Shown here: piece after piece, positions 41,345 through 50,879 of the stretch | Layout of the letters: the number at the start of each line of letters is the position of its first letter | Position numbering within the stretch: position 1 is the stretch's first letter | Source: JOPF133 sp052144935 | GTDB lineage: Bacteria; Acidobacteriota; Terriglobia; Bryobacterales; Bryobacteraceae | Reading direction: 5' to 3' | NCBI GenBank assembly: GCA_052144935.1 | Contig: JBKQPR010000119.1 | Coordinates: 1-64,000 of the forward strand | DNA length: 64,000 nucleotides | Notes under the pieces: model-generated | Told to the model about the DNA's origin: nothing | Database searches by the model: none | The model's input: only the letters and a program-made list of their open reading frames with translations | Program-made: the position numbers and the translations under genes

Positions 41345-42643
41345 CTAACTCTCCACCCGAAGCATCATGTTGTCGAGCACGCCGCGGTCGAACTCGTAGC
41401 CCAGGCCGGGCTTGACCGGCGCGGGAACGTAACCCTCCTGGTCGATGCGGATCTTGTCCTTGAAATAGGGGCGGTCGGTGATGCCCATGGGCTGCGTCAT
41501 TTCGAACCAGATGTTGTTGGGCATGGCCAGCTCGCAGTGGAAATGCACGGCGTGATCCAGCGTGGTGCCCCAGTTGTGAGGCTGGCACATCATGTTGAAG
41601 CACTCGGCCATGCGAGCGACTTTCATGCCGCTGGAGATGCCGCCGATGTTATCGACGATGAACCGGACCTCGTCGAGCGCCCCGCGGAGGATGTAGGGGA
41701 CGTAATCGTAGGGCGATGGCAGGAACTCGCCCATGGTCACCGGCACGTCCAGGGCGGCGGCCAGTTCCACCAGGCCGTCGATGTCCTTAGTGGGCAGCGC
41801 GTCCTCGAAGGAGACGTAGTGCAGTTGGTCCAGCAGGCGGCCCACCTTCATGGCTTCGTCGCGCGTCAGCACGCCGACCGGGTCGTACATCAAGGGCATC
41901 TCGTCTCCGGCGGTTTGCCGGACGGCTTTGATCACTTCCATGTCGAGCTTGTAATCGTGCGAGCCGGAGAGTTCGGGCGGGTGGATTTTGTAGGCCGTAA
42001 AGCCGTCGGACATGGCGTGTTTGACGTCGGCCACGAAATCCTCGACGGTGCGCAGATGTTGGGAGCTGGCATAGGCGCGCACGCGGTTGCGGTACGCTCC
42101 CAGGATGCGATAGACCGGCAGACCGACGGCTTTGCCGAGGATGTCCCAGCAGCAGTTGTCGATGGCGGCGGCGTAGGAAAGCTGGCCGTAGCGGCGCTGG
42201 CTGGGCCGCCATTGCGAGGTGAGGGCCGGCAGGTCGAGGACGCTTTTGCCCGGCAGCGCGGCTTTGGCATACTCGAGCCACCCCAGGTTGCTCCAGTTGG
42301 GATGGTAGTAGCGATCCGTTAGAGTATAGTTGCCCTCGATGCCGCTATTGGTGACAATCGCGGCGAACTTCTCTCCGGGGCGCTCGCCCGGCGGGCCTCC
42401 TCGACCGCCGCCGCCGCGGCCGCCCCCACCGGGAGCGCCGGCATTGGCCGGAGCTCGGCGCTCTTCCGCCTTCAATACCAGGACCTTCACCTGCTTGATG
42501 GTCAGGTCGGGCAGGTCCCCGCGTTTGATACCGGCCGCCTGAGCGGCGGCGCGGCCCGGATCGGCCAGCGCCACCGCTCCCAGTGCAGGAGCGGCGACGG
42601 CAGCGCCAAGGAAATCCCGCCGCGATCCGTTCTTCCCGGACAT
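41345..42643 (-). CDS. Tat-exported enolase-superfamily enzyme, copy 1
   Basis: A 432-residue paralogue of the next gene. Tat leader KNGSRRDFLGAAVAAPALGA. The capping domain has a Gly/Arg-rich insert (GGGGRGGGGRGGPPGE, residues about 75-90) absent from copy 2. Barrel motifs: YKIHPPE, LMYDPVG, YVSFEDALPTKDID, VTMGEFLPSPYD, QPHNWG. The ATG at 42643 follows AGGAG; an upstream ATG at 42691 lacks a site and would place 16 residues before the leader. Likely acid-sugar dehydratase or racemase in the periplasm. Confidence 0.87.
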   Translation of the reverse strand: MSGKNGSRRDFLGAAVAAPALGAVALADPGRAAAQAAGIKRGDLPDLTIKQVKVLVLKAEERRAPANAGAPGGGGRGGGGRGGPPGERPGEKFAAIVTNSGIEGNYTLTDRYYHPNWSNLGWLEYAKAALPGKSVLDLPALTSQWRPSQRRYGQLSYAAAIDNCCWDILGKAVGLPVYRILGAYRNRVRAYASSQHLRTVEDFVADVKHAMSDGFTAYKIHPPELSGSHDYKLDMEVIKAVRQTAGDEMPLMYDPVGVLTRDEAMKVGRLLDQLHYVSFEDALPTKDIDGLVELAAALDVPVTMGEFLPSPYDYVPYILRGALDEVRFIVDNIGGISSGMKVARMAECFNMMCQPHNWGTTLDHAVHFHCELAMPNNIWFEMTQPMGITDRPYFKDKIRIDQEGYVPAPVKPGLGYEFDRGVLDNMMLRVES

Positions 42644-42799
42644 AAGGATTCTCCTCTTCCTATCCCAACTGCCACTATACCAGCGACTCATAGCGCGAGT
42701 CTCAACCCAACTGGATCTGGGCCATTATTGGGTTTCGCTTAGTATAGTGACACTTTCCCCCGCCCAGGAAGCGCTCCCTTAGAAGCTCGGAAAAAAAGA

Positions 42800-43039
42800 T
42801 TACTGGCCGCTGGGTCCAGAGGGCGCCCCCGCCGATGAACGCTGATAACTGTCTTGGCGATGGCTGCCATCGATGCCGGCCGCAGTGATTTTCCGATCAC
42901 CAACCCATGCGACTGTTCCGGCCAGGACAATAGCGCCCAGAGTCGAGCCGACTCCCGTAATCAACAACCGCTTCCGCGCGGCCAGCCGGCGATACGCCTC
43001 ATCGAACGCTGTCCGTCGAGACCGCGTTCGCCGGCGCAT
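42800..43039 (-). CDS. Small single-pass membrane protein, possible
   Basis: About 79 residues: a basic start (MRRRTRSRRTAFDEAYRRLA), a helix (LLITGVGSTLGAIVLAGTVA) and a polar tail. It overlaps the 3' end of the GH28 gene by 41 bases in another frame. No family recognised; the composition and single helix are the only evidence. Confidence 0.4.
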   Translation of the reverse strand: MRRRTRSRRTAFDEAYRRLAARKRLLITGVGSTLGAIVLAGTVAWVGDRKITAAGIDGSHRQDSYQRSSAGAPSGPSGQ

Positions 43040-44609
43040 CGGAAGCTTTCCGGATCTCCTGCCTCGCCAGCCGCAAATCGTTTCCCCGCAGGGCAATCCC
43101 TTGGCTCCGGCCGCCTAGCACGCTCAGGAAAATTTCGGCCGCCGAAGAAAGCCGGTTGCCAAACAACAATGCTCCGGCCACGTCTCGAAACAGCACCACC
43201 GGCTGATGGGAGGGCGCATTGGTCGAATCGAACCCGGACAGCTCCAGCCGCGCGACGTCATCGAACACCAGCGCAGGGCGTTCGTCCGGTTTTACGGCGT
43301 GAATCTTGATGTCCTGCAGCCTGAGGCCGTCCACATGCCGGCCGTACAGGCCCAGGGCGGGCAGGTCGCCGAACATGTCTCCACTCGGATATTTGTCGGG
43401 GAGTTCGGGAACGTCCAAGTCGCGCGCGCCGCTTCCGCCGGCGCCAGTCGACGCGAATCCGTCGATCGTCACATCCTGCACGCGGGCCATCGAACTCCCG
43501 GTGATGGAACTGGCGATCGACGCGCCCTTCGCGGTCACGTTCCGGATCAGAATGTTCTCGAGCGTCCCCGGAACCGGCTTGTCCATGCCGCGGCCCCGCA
43601 CGCCCAGCCGGATAAAGATGGGAGCCATCGCATCTTCCATCGACAGATTCGAGACCACCACGCCATCCACGTGCGCGCCGTCCACCGATTCAATCGAGAT
43701 GCCGGACCTCGCGCGATGGCCGTTCTCCCGCGAAAGCATCACACAGTTGGCCACCGACACGTTCCGCAGATTGCCCTCGCTCTCGGTCCCGAACTTGAAG
43801 TGGTTGGCCGAAGTGCGCGTAATGCAATTGGCCACCACCAGGTGCGATGTGCCTCGCGGAGGCCTTCCCGCCGCCATGCTGGCCTTGGGACAGATGGCAT
43901 CGTCGGCCGCATCGATGTAGCAGTTGGTGATCCGCACAAATTGGCAGTTGTCCGGGTCGATTCCGTCCGCGTATCCGTCGATCAGCCGTACGCCCTCGAC
44001 TTCGACATGATCGGTTGCGATCAGACTGATGTTGTAATTCGGCGCATTCCGCACGGTGATGCCGCGGATCGCGATCCACTCCGAATTGCGAAAGGCGATG
44101 GGCTTCGGCCCGCCTCGCCGGACCCGGTTTCCGTCGATCTCACCGGGACCTTCGATGGAAACGTTATGCACCCCGTCGCCCGAAAGCAACGCGTAGTGGG
44201 CATAGCTGGTCTCCGTGTCGTCCCAGGCCGGAGGCGCGGCGCGCATGCGCATCTCGGCTGGCGTGGCGTTCGCCGGCAGAGGCCGTGGATTCCCGGTTTG
44301 CGGTTGGGGACGGTCCGGCAGAGCCTCGTAGGCGTCGAAATCGCCGTCGTCCGGGCTGAACACCAGCTTCGCGCCCTTTTCAATCCACAGGGTCACGCCG
44401 GAGCGCAAGTGCAACGTGCCGCTCAGATAACTCCCCGGCGGGAAGACCACCGTGCCACCCGCGGCCGATGCGCGGTCGATGGCCGTTTGTATCGATTGGG
44501 TATCTTTGGCGGTTCCGTCGCCTTTGGCCCCAAGATCGCGCACATCGAACGACGCGCCCACGGCGATTGCCGGGACGAGACAACTCAAGAGCAGATTATT
44601 GGCGTTCAT
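42999..44609 (-). CDS. GH28 polygalacturonase-like glycosidase, exported
   Basis: A 536-residue right-handed beta-helix enzyme. A signal peptide (NLLLSCLVPAIAVGASFD) is followed by the pectate-lyase-3/GH28 start DVRDLGAKGDGTAKDTQSIQ and AIDRASAAGGTVVFPPGSYL. The active-site row is recognisable: GYADGIDPDNCQFVRITNCY and AADDAICPKA (the paired Asp), then NHFKFGTESEGNLRNVSVAN in place of the usual GHG-x-SIGS. The changes suggest a substrate other than plain galacturonan. Long repeats of short strands continue to the C-terminus. Confidence 0.86.
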   Translation of the reverse strand: MNANNLLLSCLVPAIAVGASFDVRDLGAKGDGTAKDTQSIQTAIDRASAAGGTVVFPPGSYLSGTLHLRSGVTLWIEKGAKLVFSPDDGDFDAYEALPDRPQPQTGNPRPLPANATPAEMRMRAAPPAWDDTETSYAHYALLSGDGVHNVSIEGPGEIDGNRVRRGGPKPIAFRNSEWIAIRGITVRNAPNYNISLIATDHVEVEGVRLIDGYADGIDPDNCQFVRITNCYIDAADDAICPKASMAAGRPPRGTSHLVVANCITRTSANHFKFGTESEGNLRNVSVANCVMLSRENGHRARSGISIESVDGAHVDGVVVSNLSMEDAMAPIFIRLGVRGRGMDKPVPGTLENILIRNVTAKGASIASSITGSSMARVQDVTIDGFASTGAGGSGARDLDVPELPDKYPSGDMFGDLPALGLYGRHVDGLRLQDIKIHAVKPDERPALVFDDVARLELSGFDSTNAPSHQPVVLFRDVAGALLFGNRLSSAAEIFLSVLGGRSQGIALRGNDLRLARQEIRKASDAPANAVSTDSVR

Positions 44610-44904
44610 GCGGTCCGATTCGTTGGCGAAGACCCATTACACGGCTTTGTGCGCGACGATTTCAAGACCCGCGCCGCAGTTTCTTCATATTGAAAGGAAT
44701 CAGCGGCACAGAAGCGGCCCATACCCCGTTCCCCATTCCCGTCCAGGTGTTTGGGGGCCAGGTCGGGGCCAGTTTCGGCGGGCGGGCGGCGGGCCCGTTT
44801 CGCACCGCAGATGCGCCAGATCCGCGGCGGCACGCCTACGGACCCACGATCTGCGATTGCGGTGCGCAATGCCTGGTGCGCGTTGGATCCTTTTGCGGCA
44901 GGGA
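44610..44904. other. Intergenic region, no gene seen
   Basis: Contains only short unconvincing frames. Confidence 0.4.
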
Positions 44905-45771
44905 TCACGCCAGAGGCAGGCCGCTGGCCGCTTTCGTCTTCTCGTCGTGAAAGCGAATCAGAGCGTCAAACTCGGGCAGGACAAAGCCCGTGCCGACTGT
45001 GGTCCGATAGTCGCAAGTGGCGTAGCCAACAGCCTTCGATTCGTACATGCGCTCCCAATCGCGATATCGGTCTTGCTCGGCTGCGGTCTCGAAGGGAAAC
45101 TCGACGGGGGGTTGGCGGATACCAAGCCGCCACGGTTTGGGAGTGAGCCGCGCGCGGAAAGACTCCTGCATCCGGCAGAGGCGCACATACAGCGGGTCGG
45201 CTCCAAATTCTTTAAGCAGCGCCTCCGTCTCCGCGGTCTTTGCCGCGAAGCGTTGGTTGGCGATCAGCACCCGGTAACCCGCGGCCGTCCGATAGACGCG
45301 TGCCGATAAGCGCTGGCGCTCCGCCACCTTTCCGGCGGCTTCGACCACCGCGTCCGCCACTTTCGCCCGGGAGTCCGCGGGCTTGCCGAACAGGCCCGAG
45401 AACAGGTTCTTGAGACCCGAATGCGGGGCGTCCGTGGCGTCCTGGCGGTCGATATCGACGAACATCATATGGTCCGCATTCATCACCTGGGCTCCGTAAG
45501 CATTGCGCGTGATCGCCGCGGACAGGCTGTCTCCATCGCGGAACTCGGAGAGAATCGGCTCGGGAAGCGGCCGGTCGCCGTACGGGTAACGAGGCGCGGC
45601 GCCCGGTTGGGCGGCGACACGTTGGGCCACGCGCCGGGCGGTCTCCTGGGCCCGCATCCGCGCCGAATCGATGCTGTCGTCGGACCAGCCGCGCGCCGTC
45701 ACGCGGATGCGCCCGCCCCGCGAGTCGACGGCTTCACCCGGGGCGCGGGTCCAGTAGCGGGCGATCTTCAT
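44905..45771 (-). CDS. Conserved hypothetical protein
   Basis: A 288-residue cytosolic-looking protein without signal or membrane segments. Blocks: KIARYWTRAPGEAVDSRGGR, YPYGDRPLPEPILSEFRDGD, HMMFVDIDRQDATDAP and FGADPLYVRLCRMQESFRAR. Then comes YESKAVGYATCDYRTTVGTG. I recall similar proteins in other bacteria but no function. It is monocistronic. Confidence 0.7.
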   Translation of the reverse strand: MKIARYWTRAPGEAVDSRGGRIRVTARGWSDDSIDSARMRAQETARRVAQRVAAQPGAAPRYPYGDRPLPEPILSEFRDGDSLSAAITRNAYGAQVMNADHMMFVDIDRQDATDAPHSGLKNLFSGLFGKPADSRAKVADAVVEAAGKVAERQRLSARVYRTAAGYRVLIANQRFAAKTAETEALLKEFGADPLYVRLCRMQESFRARLTPKPWRLGIRQPPVEFPFETAAEQDRYRDWERMYESKAVGYATCDYRTTVGTGFVLPEFDALIRFHDEKTKAASGLPLA

Positions 45772-46017
45772 TCCGATCAGTTTATCCAGCCTGCAACCTG
45801 GCGTGCTGCGCTACGGCGGGGCGGACGGGCGTGCATTTCGCCGGCGGCTGCCGCCCCGGTTGCATTCCCAGCGGCTGCCGCCCCGGTTTGCCGCCGCCCT
45901 CAGTTTTCGCCCCAATTGCAGCCGTCCGGTTGCCGCCCCGGAGGCTGCCAGTATGACAGAGAACATGCCTCGTGCCGCTCCGGTGAGGACATGCACTCTG
46001 CCCTTCCTCACGCGATC
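45772..46017. repeat. Intergenic region with GC-rich short repeats
   Basis: Several copies of GGCTGCCGCCCCGG and close variants between about 45835 and 45950. No gene is supported, although frames are open because of the repeats. Confidence 0.55.
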
Positions 46018-48192
46018 CTACTGCGCGTCCACGATGCAGCGAAAACCAAGCGTGCCCGCGCGGTCCTTGCTCGGCGCCATCAGCAGCAGCTTGCCGTGCT
46101 CGGTCAACCGGTACGCCTGCGGAAAGTACCACATGGAACCTTGCGGTTGATAGTAACTTCCGCCGCGCACAACTCCCGCCCGGGTGTGCTCGTCCAGGTA
46201 CTCATCGGTCCACTGCCAGATGTTGCCGGTCAGGTCCATCACCCCGAACGGACTGGCTCCTTCCGGGTGAGCGTCCCCATTGTCCGGCCCGCGCAGATCG
46301 TGGCCTCTCTCCGGAACCGGCACCGCCCGAGGATTCCGTTCGTTTCCCCACGGATAGGTTCGTCCATCGGCACCCTGGGCCGCATATTGCCACTCCCATT
46401 CGTGCGGCAGCCGCTTGCCCGCCCAGGCCGCATACGCTCGCGCGTCTTCGAGCGACACCCACGTCACCGGCTTCTCCTCCCAGCCTGCCGGGTAGGCGCC
46501 GTTCTTCCAGTCCTTCAGGAAGTTGTGGTCGTCCTTGGGCCGGTACTTGGCCGTGTCCATGAACTTCTTGAACTCCGCGTTGGTCGCCGCATACCGATCG
46601 ATGTAGAAGCTCTTCATCGTGAGCGTGGTGCGATGGTTCCGCCGGGGAGAGTTCTCCCATGGATACTGCACATCCACGCCGATCTCGTTGGAACCCTCGA
46701 TTTCGATCCCCGCCACCTGGAATTCGAACTCGCCGGCCGGAATGCGCACCATCCCCGCGGGCGGGTTCGCCGCCGGCCTGGTGGGCGGAATCTCGACCAC
46801 CTGCTGCGGCAGGAACCTCCTCTCGCGAGTGAAGCTGTTCAGCGGCGTCCGCCCCAGGGCGCTCATTTCACCGAGGAACTTCCGCAGATCCGCCGGCGGG
46901 GACGCCGCATCGCTCGCCAGCAGGGCGCCGTAGCCGTCGCCCTCTACCTCAAAGCTCAACGTGTCGGTCTCGCCCCTAACCTGCGGGGTCAACTCCACCC
47001 CATGCCACAGGTCGTAATACTTCCTGCCCGCCTTGTGCGGCACCCTCATCTGCTTTCCGGAGACGTCGAACTCGTTCTTGTTGACGATGGTCCAGAGGGT
47101 CTGTTCCTGGCCGGGGAACTTGCTGGCGTAAATCCCGGATTGGAGCGGCGCCGGGGTGTGAGGCTCCCACTCCATGCTGACCAGCAGGCCGGCGAACTGG
47201 CGATCGATCTTCCCCACCCGCCGGCAGATCTCGGAATCGCGAGGGGTCATTTCGTTCCAGATCCCCCAGATATTCTCCCAGGTTTCCATGCCGATGCCGT
47301 TGAAGAAGGCGTACTGCAAGTCCACGTTCTTGTCCCGCTGCCAGCGATCGCTGATGTTCGTCATGTGGCGGGGATCCAGCCACTTGTACTTGGCCACCAG
47401 GGGAACGTTGCCGGCGCCCCTGCCTGCTCCCCCTCCTCCCGCGCCGGCAGCCGCCGGGGGCATGGTCGCCTGTCCCCAGTTCATGTTGTTATAGGCCAGC
47501 CCTTCGTCCACAGAGAGTGACTCTGGTTCGAAGGCGAGGGGATGGCCGGTCTTGTCGGAGATGGTGCGGAACATGCGCGGGACGACATTCATGGTGTCGC
47601 CGTTCACGCCGTCGGCGCCGGCGGCGGCCAGGTTCTCAGCGAGAACTTCATACTCATTCCGGCCTTCCTGCCGGGTGCCCTGGTCCCACAGCATGAGGGG
47701 GAACAGGACGCGTACGCCGCGCCTGTGAAAATCCGCCACCATTTGCTTGATCCCCGCGGCGCCTCCGGGCATGTCGCGGAAGCAATCGAACTGGTTGCGG
47801 TTGTCGATGCCGATGTTCGGGTATACGGGCCAGATCAGCACGGAGTCGATCCCGCCGTAGCGCTTCTCGAGGTCGTCGAGGTACCGGTCCACCGTATACC
47901 TGCCCGCGATCGGATCGTAGAAGTAGCGGTCCTCGACCATCATCTGCGGCTGCATGAAGCTGCTCTGGGTCCACAAGAGTTCGGGCCGCCTGTATTCGGC
48001 GTCGTCGTATCCCAGGCGTTTGAGAAACTCCATGCGCCAGCGCTTCATGCCGGCGATCCAGCGAGGGAATTCCGCGGGCGCCGCCGGGCCCATAATGTGA
48101 TAGCCCTGTACCGTGACGGCGGGGTTTTGCGCGCGGGCAAGCCCGCAGACCGCAACCGCCCCAAGAATCGATAGAAGAGCACGCTGTTTCAT
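46018..48192 (-). CDS. Exported glycosidase-like barrel fused to a formylglycine-generating-enzyme-like domain
   Basis: A 724-residue protein with a signal peptide (ALLSILGAVAVCGLARAQ). Residues about 25-330 resemble a TIM-barrel glycosidase (YGGIDSVLIWPVYPNIGIDN, GVRVLFPLMLWDQGTRQE, AAAGADGVNGDTMN). A linker and a beta-sandwich follow. The last about 230 residues are a SUMF1/FGE-sulfatase domain (GMVRIPAGEFEFQVAGIEIE, PVTWVSLEDARAYAAWAGKR, FGVMDLTGNIWQWTDEYLDE, VVRGGSYYQPQGS). SUMF1 folds can be formylglycine oxidases or only C-type-lectin-like binding modules. The absence of an obvious Cys pair in the C-terminus argues for a binding role. The stop-start gap to the M20 gene upstream is three bases. 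Confidence 0.82.
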   Translation of the reverse strand: MKQRALLSILGAVAVCGLARAQNPAVTVQGYHIMGPAAPAEFPRWIAGMKRWRMEFLKRLGYDDAEYRRPELLWTQSSFMQPQMMVEDRYFYDPIAGRYTVDRYLDDLEKRYGGIDSVLIWPVYPNIGIDNRNQFDCFRDMPGGAAGIKQMVADFHRRGVRVLFPLMLWDQGTRQEGRNEYEVLAENLAAAGADGVNGDTMNVVPRMFRTISDKTGHPLAFEPESLSVDEGLAYNNMNWGQATMPPAAAGAGGGGAGRGAGNVPLVAKYKWLDPRHMTNISDRWQRDKNVDLQYAFFNGIGMETWENIWGIWNEMTPRDSEICRRVGKIDRQFAGLLVSMEWEPHTPAPLQSGIYASKFPGQEQTLWTIVNKNEFDVSGKQMRVPHKAGRKYYDLWHGVELTPQVRGETDTLSFEVEGDGYGALLASDAASPPADLRKFLGEMSALGRTPLNSFTRERRFLPQQVVEIPPTRPAANPPAGMVRIPAGEFEFQVAGIEIEGSNEIGVDVQYPWENSPRRNHRTTLTMKSFYIDRYAATNAEFKKFMDTAKYRPKDDHNFLKDWKNGAYPAGWEEKPVTWVSLEDARAYAAWAGKRLPHEWEWQYAAQGADGRTYPWGNERNPRAVPVPERGHDLRGPDNGDAHPEGASPFGVMDLTGNIWQWTDEYLDEHTRAGVVRGGSYYQPQGSMWYFPQAYRLTEHGKLLLMAPSKDRAGTLGFRCIVDAQ

Positions 48193-48195
48193 GCG

Positions 48196-49722
48196 TCAGG
48201 AGATGGATGCAAGCTCGTACAAGTATTCGATCTGCGACCGCACCGCTCCGTCGATTCCTTGGACTTTCGGATTGGCCGATTCGATCACGTAGTATTCATC
48301 CGGCGCGTGCGCCCCGTTTCCGTGCCCCATGCCGAAGTGTCCGGCGGGCAGCTTCAGCGGCTCGCCCGTGAAGATGTATCCGGGCCACGATCCCGCCAGC
48401 CGCGGCCAGAATACCGGGTCCGCGCCATGGCGCCTATACACCGCGGCTTGGGCTTTGATCAACGCGGAGTCGCGTGGCGTGGTGGTCGGATCGTACCCTC
48501 CGGTCATATTGACTTCGATGTCGCCGAAGCCGCGCTTGGCCAGGTGCGCCTGGAGTGCGGCGAGCGCGCCCGCGGCGGTCATGGCGGGCACCAGCCGCAG
48601 ATCGAGCTTGGCCACCGCGCGGTGCGGCAGGATCGTCTTTCCACCCGGCCCGGTGTATCCGCCCACCAATCCCTCGATGTTCACCGTCGGGCGGCCGGCG
48701 AGCAGTTCCAGCGATTCGAGCCAATCGACGTCGTGAACCCAATGCTCGACGCCCATCTGCTGCTTGGCGAGTGCCTCGCTCTGACGGGTGGCCGCCTCCC
48801 GGATCAAGGCTTTTTCCTCCGCGTTCAGCGGACGCGCCTTGTCCGCGTAACCGTCGATCGCGGGAGTGTGCCCGTCGGGACCCACCAGCGTCGCCAGCGC
48901 CTGCACCAAGTGCCACGCCGGACTATCGACGCGTGCTTCATTGCTCGAATGCAGGTCCTGCCTGGGGCCGCGATGCCAGCGCTCGCCGCTCGAAACCAGC
49001 TCCAGCTCCACCACGCCCTTCGCGCCCAGGTTGATGGTAACCGTGCCGTCGAGCGCCTGCATCGGCATCGGCATGTAAACGCCGATCGACTTCCGCAGCG
49101 CCGCGAGAATATCCGGGCGGCGCACCACCTGAGGGAAATGCGGCGAGCCGATCTCCTCTTCGCCCTCGGCCACAAACACCAGGTTGACCGGCAGCTTCCG
49201 CCCGGCGGCTTTGAACGCATGCAGCGCGGCGAGCCAGGTGGCCTCGGGACCCTTCTGATTCACCGCGCCGCGACCGATCAGAATTTTTCCCAGGCCGGGC
49301 TTATCGGCCAGCGCGGCCTCGAACGGCGGCGAGGACCACTCCGCGGGATCCGCCTGCTTCACGTCGTACATGAAGTAAATGCCGGCCGTGCGCGCCGCCC
49401 CGGCGTCGAGCGTGGCGAAAACTCCGGGGTGGCCGCCGGTCGGAATCTTGGTCACCTGGTCGAATCCGGCGTCGCGCAGCATCCGCATCATCAGGTCGCA
49501 GCCCTCGCTCATACCGCGATTTTCCGCGGCGATGGACGGCTGGCGAATCCATTGCTGCAAGCGCTGGACCGCTTCGTCGTGGCGCTTGTCGGCCTCGGCA
49601 AAGATGGCCTTCAGGTCGGCCGGGTCGGCCGCATGTGCCCGGCGCGGGGAAGCCAGCGCCACCGCACCCAGCGCGGCGCTCTGTAGAAACCGGCGGCGAT
49701 TCAGGTCGAATGAAAGGTCCAT
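48196..49722 (-). CDS. M20-family metallopeptidase-like protein, Tat-exported, altered metal site
   Basis: A 508-residue protein with a Tat leader (DLNRRRFLQSAALGAVALAS) and the M20 fold with a dimerisation domain (TVNIEGLVGGYTGPGGKTIL). The catalytic E is kept (EGEEEIGSPHFP), as is the late H (GHGNGAHAPDEYY). The first zinc ligand, normally H in H-x-D, is M118 (YFMYDVKQ), and the bridging D is N155 (GRGAVNQKG). Peptidase activity is thus doubtful or uses one metal. It precedes the glycosidase-FGE gene by three bases, so the two are co-transcribed. Confidence 0.85.
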   Translation of the reverse strand: MDLSFDLNRRRFLQSAALGAVALASPRRAHAADPADLKAIFAEADKRHDEAVQRLQQWIRQPSIAAENRGMSEGCDLMMRMLRDAGFDQVTKIPTGGHPGVFATLDAGAARTAGIYFMYDVKQADPAEWSSPPFEAALADKPGLGKILIGRGAVNQKGPEATWLAALHAFKAAGRKLPVNLVFVAEGEEEIGSPHFPQVVRRPDILAALRKSIGVYMPMPMQALDGTVTINLGAKGVVELELVSSGERWHRGPRQDLHSSNEARVDSPAWHLVQALATLVGPDGHTPAIDGYADKARPLNAEEKALIREAATRQSEALAKQQMGVEHWVHDVDWLESLELLAGRPTVNIEGLVGGYTGPGGKTILPHRAVAKLDLRLVPAMTAAGALAALQAHLAKRGFGDIEVNMTGGYDPTTTPRDSALIKAQAAVYRRHGADPVFWPRLAGSWPGYIFTGEPLKLPAGHFGMGHGNGAHAPDEYYVIESANPKVQGIDGAVRSQIEYLYELASIS

Positions 49723-49968
49723 GAGGTATGCTCCAATTGCCCGATCATGTCTGGCTCACAATTGTAGCGTAGTGCGTATTCTCAAGCTCGCGATCTCGGA
49801 ACCGCGGGTGGGGTGATACTCGGCGATCATTCGGGAAAATCCAGCCGTTTCTGAACGTTTCGCTTGATGTCCGGTCCTGCCCCGAGGCAGGGTCCACATG
49901 CTTCCGATATGGGCATCTTCTCAATGATTCGGGGAACATTAACAAGGCTTTATGATTTTTTGCTGGAC

Positions 49969-50482
49969 AATATCGCGGGCGCGCCGGGAAATCGGACGGC
50001 CATGGCGCTTTGGATTGCGCACGCGCTGCTGCAAGGATCCGGCCAGCCACATCCCGCCGGAGAAGTATCCGTTGATCTACCAGGCGGCGCTGGCGGCATG
50101 CGACGCGGGCGACGGGATCAAGGACGGATTGATCTCCGACCCGACCCGCTGCAAGTTCGACCCAGGCGTGCCGTTGTGCCAGGCAGGCGACCGCGCCGAT
50201 TGACGGGCCCGGCAGGGATCCGCGCACCGCAAAGGAACTGTTCGGGGCCCTGGCGCCGGGCAGCAAGAATCGGCTGGGCCGTCATGGGAGGCGGGGCGGA
50301 GCCGTACGCACCCATCCTCGATCAAACGAAGTACGTCGTGTTCCAAGACGCCAACTGGAACTGGCGCACGTTCGATTTCGACAGGGACAACGACCGCTTC
50401 GATCGCCCCGAATACCTCATCATGAACGCCACTGATCCGCACCTCGAAAAGTTCGTGGCTCGCGGCGGCAAACTGCTGAACC
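49969..50482 (+). pseudogene. Tannase/feruloyl esterase fragment, frameshifted
   Basis: Pieces in alternating frames match the tannase family: NIAGAPGNRTAMALWIAHAL, IPPEKYPLIYQAALAACDAG, DGIKDGLISDPTRCKFDPGV, and KYVVFQDANWNWRTFDFDRD with LIMNATDPHLEKFVARGGKL. The order is that of the C-terminal half of the family. The N-terminal half with the catalytic Ser is missing, as is the end with the catalytic His. At least three frame changes are needed. Confidence 0.75.
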
Positions 50483-50535
50483 GGATCAGGCCCGATCATG
50501 GCGCAGATTTCGCACAACGGTAGAAACGCTCAGCA

Positions 50536-50570
50536 GGGCCGGCGGCTCTTCTGTACCTCCCCGCCGGCCC
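50536..50570. terminator. Hairpin GGGCCGGCGG / CCGCCGGCCC
   Basis: A perfect 10-base stem with a 15-base loop after the tannase relic; a run of seven T lies about 17 bases beyond. It resembles the hairpin after the Oar-like gene. Confidence 0.5.
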
Positions 50571-50624
50571 CCGTGCCCGCCAGGAAATTTTTTTAAGGGG
50601 CGAAAAGCGGGTCAGCGGCGAGAT

Positions 50625-50879
50625 TTACGACCATCCCGTATGAATAGATGTCCCGTATCCTTCCAAAATCCTCTGGGCGAGGTATTCTGGCGGGCATCCC
50701 TTCAACTGCTGCAAAAGTCTCTCCGCCAGCATGCTATCGGGAGATCGCCCGAGTTGGGGTGCCAGGATCCGTGTCAACAGGTCCCTCACCTCATCGTGTT
50801 GTTCTTCCGAATACGTTGCAAATGGGTTCAAGCGTATACTGAATCCGTGGATTTGACCGCGCTGCCATGAGATTTCCAT
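50625..50879 (-). CDS. Small hypothetical protein, possible
   Basis: About 84 residues on the minus strand, protein-like in composition: FSIRLNPFATYSEEQHDEVR, LLTRILAPQLGRSPDSMLAE and RLLQQLKGCPPEYLAQRILE. No family recognised and no good ribosome-binding site. It overlaps the antisense of an Oar relic at its 5' end, which weakens the case. Confidence 0.35.
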   Translation of the reverse strand: MEISWQRGQIHGFSIRLNPFATYSEEQHDEVRDLLTRILAPQLGRSPDSMLAERLLQQLKGCPPEYLAQRILEGYGTSIHTGWS

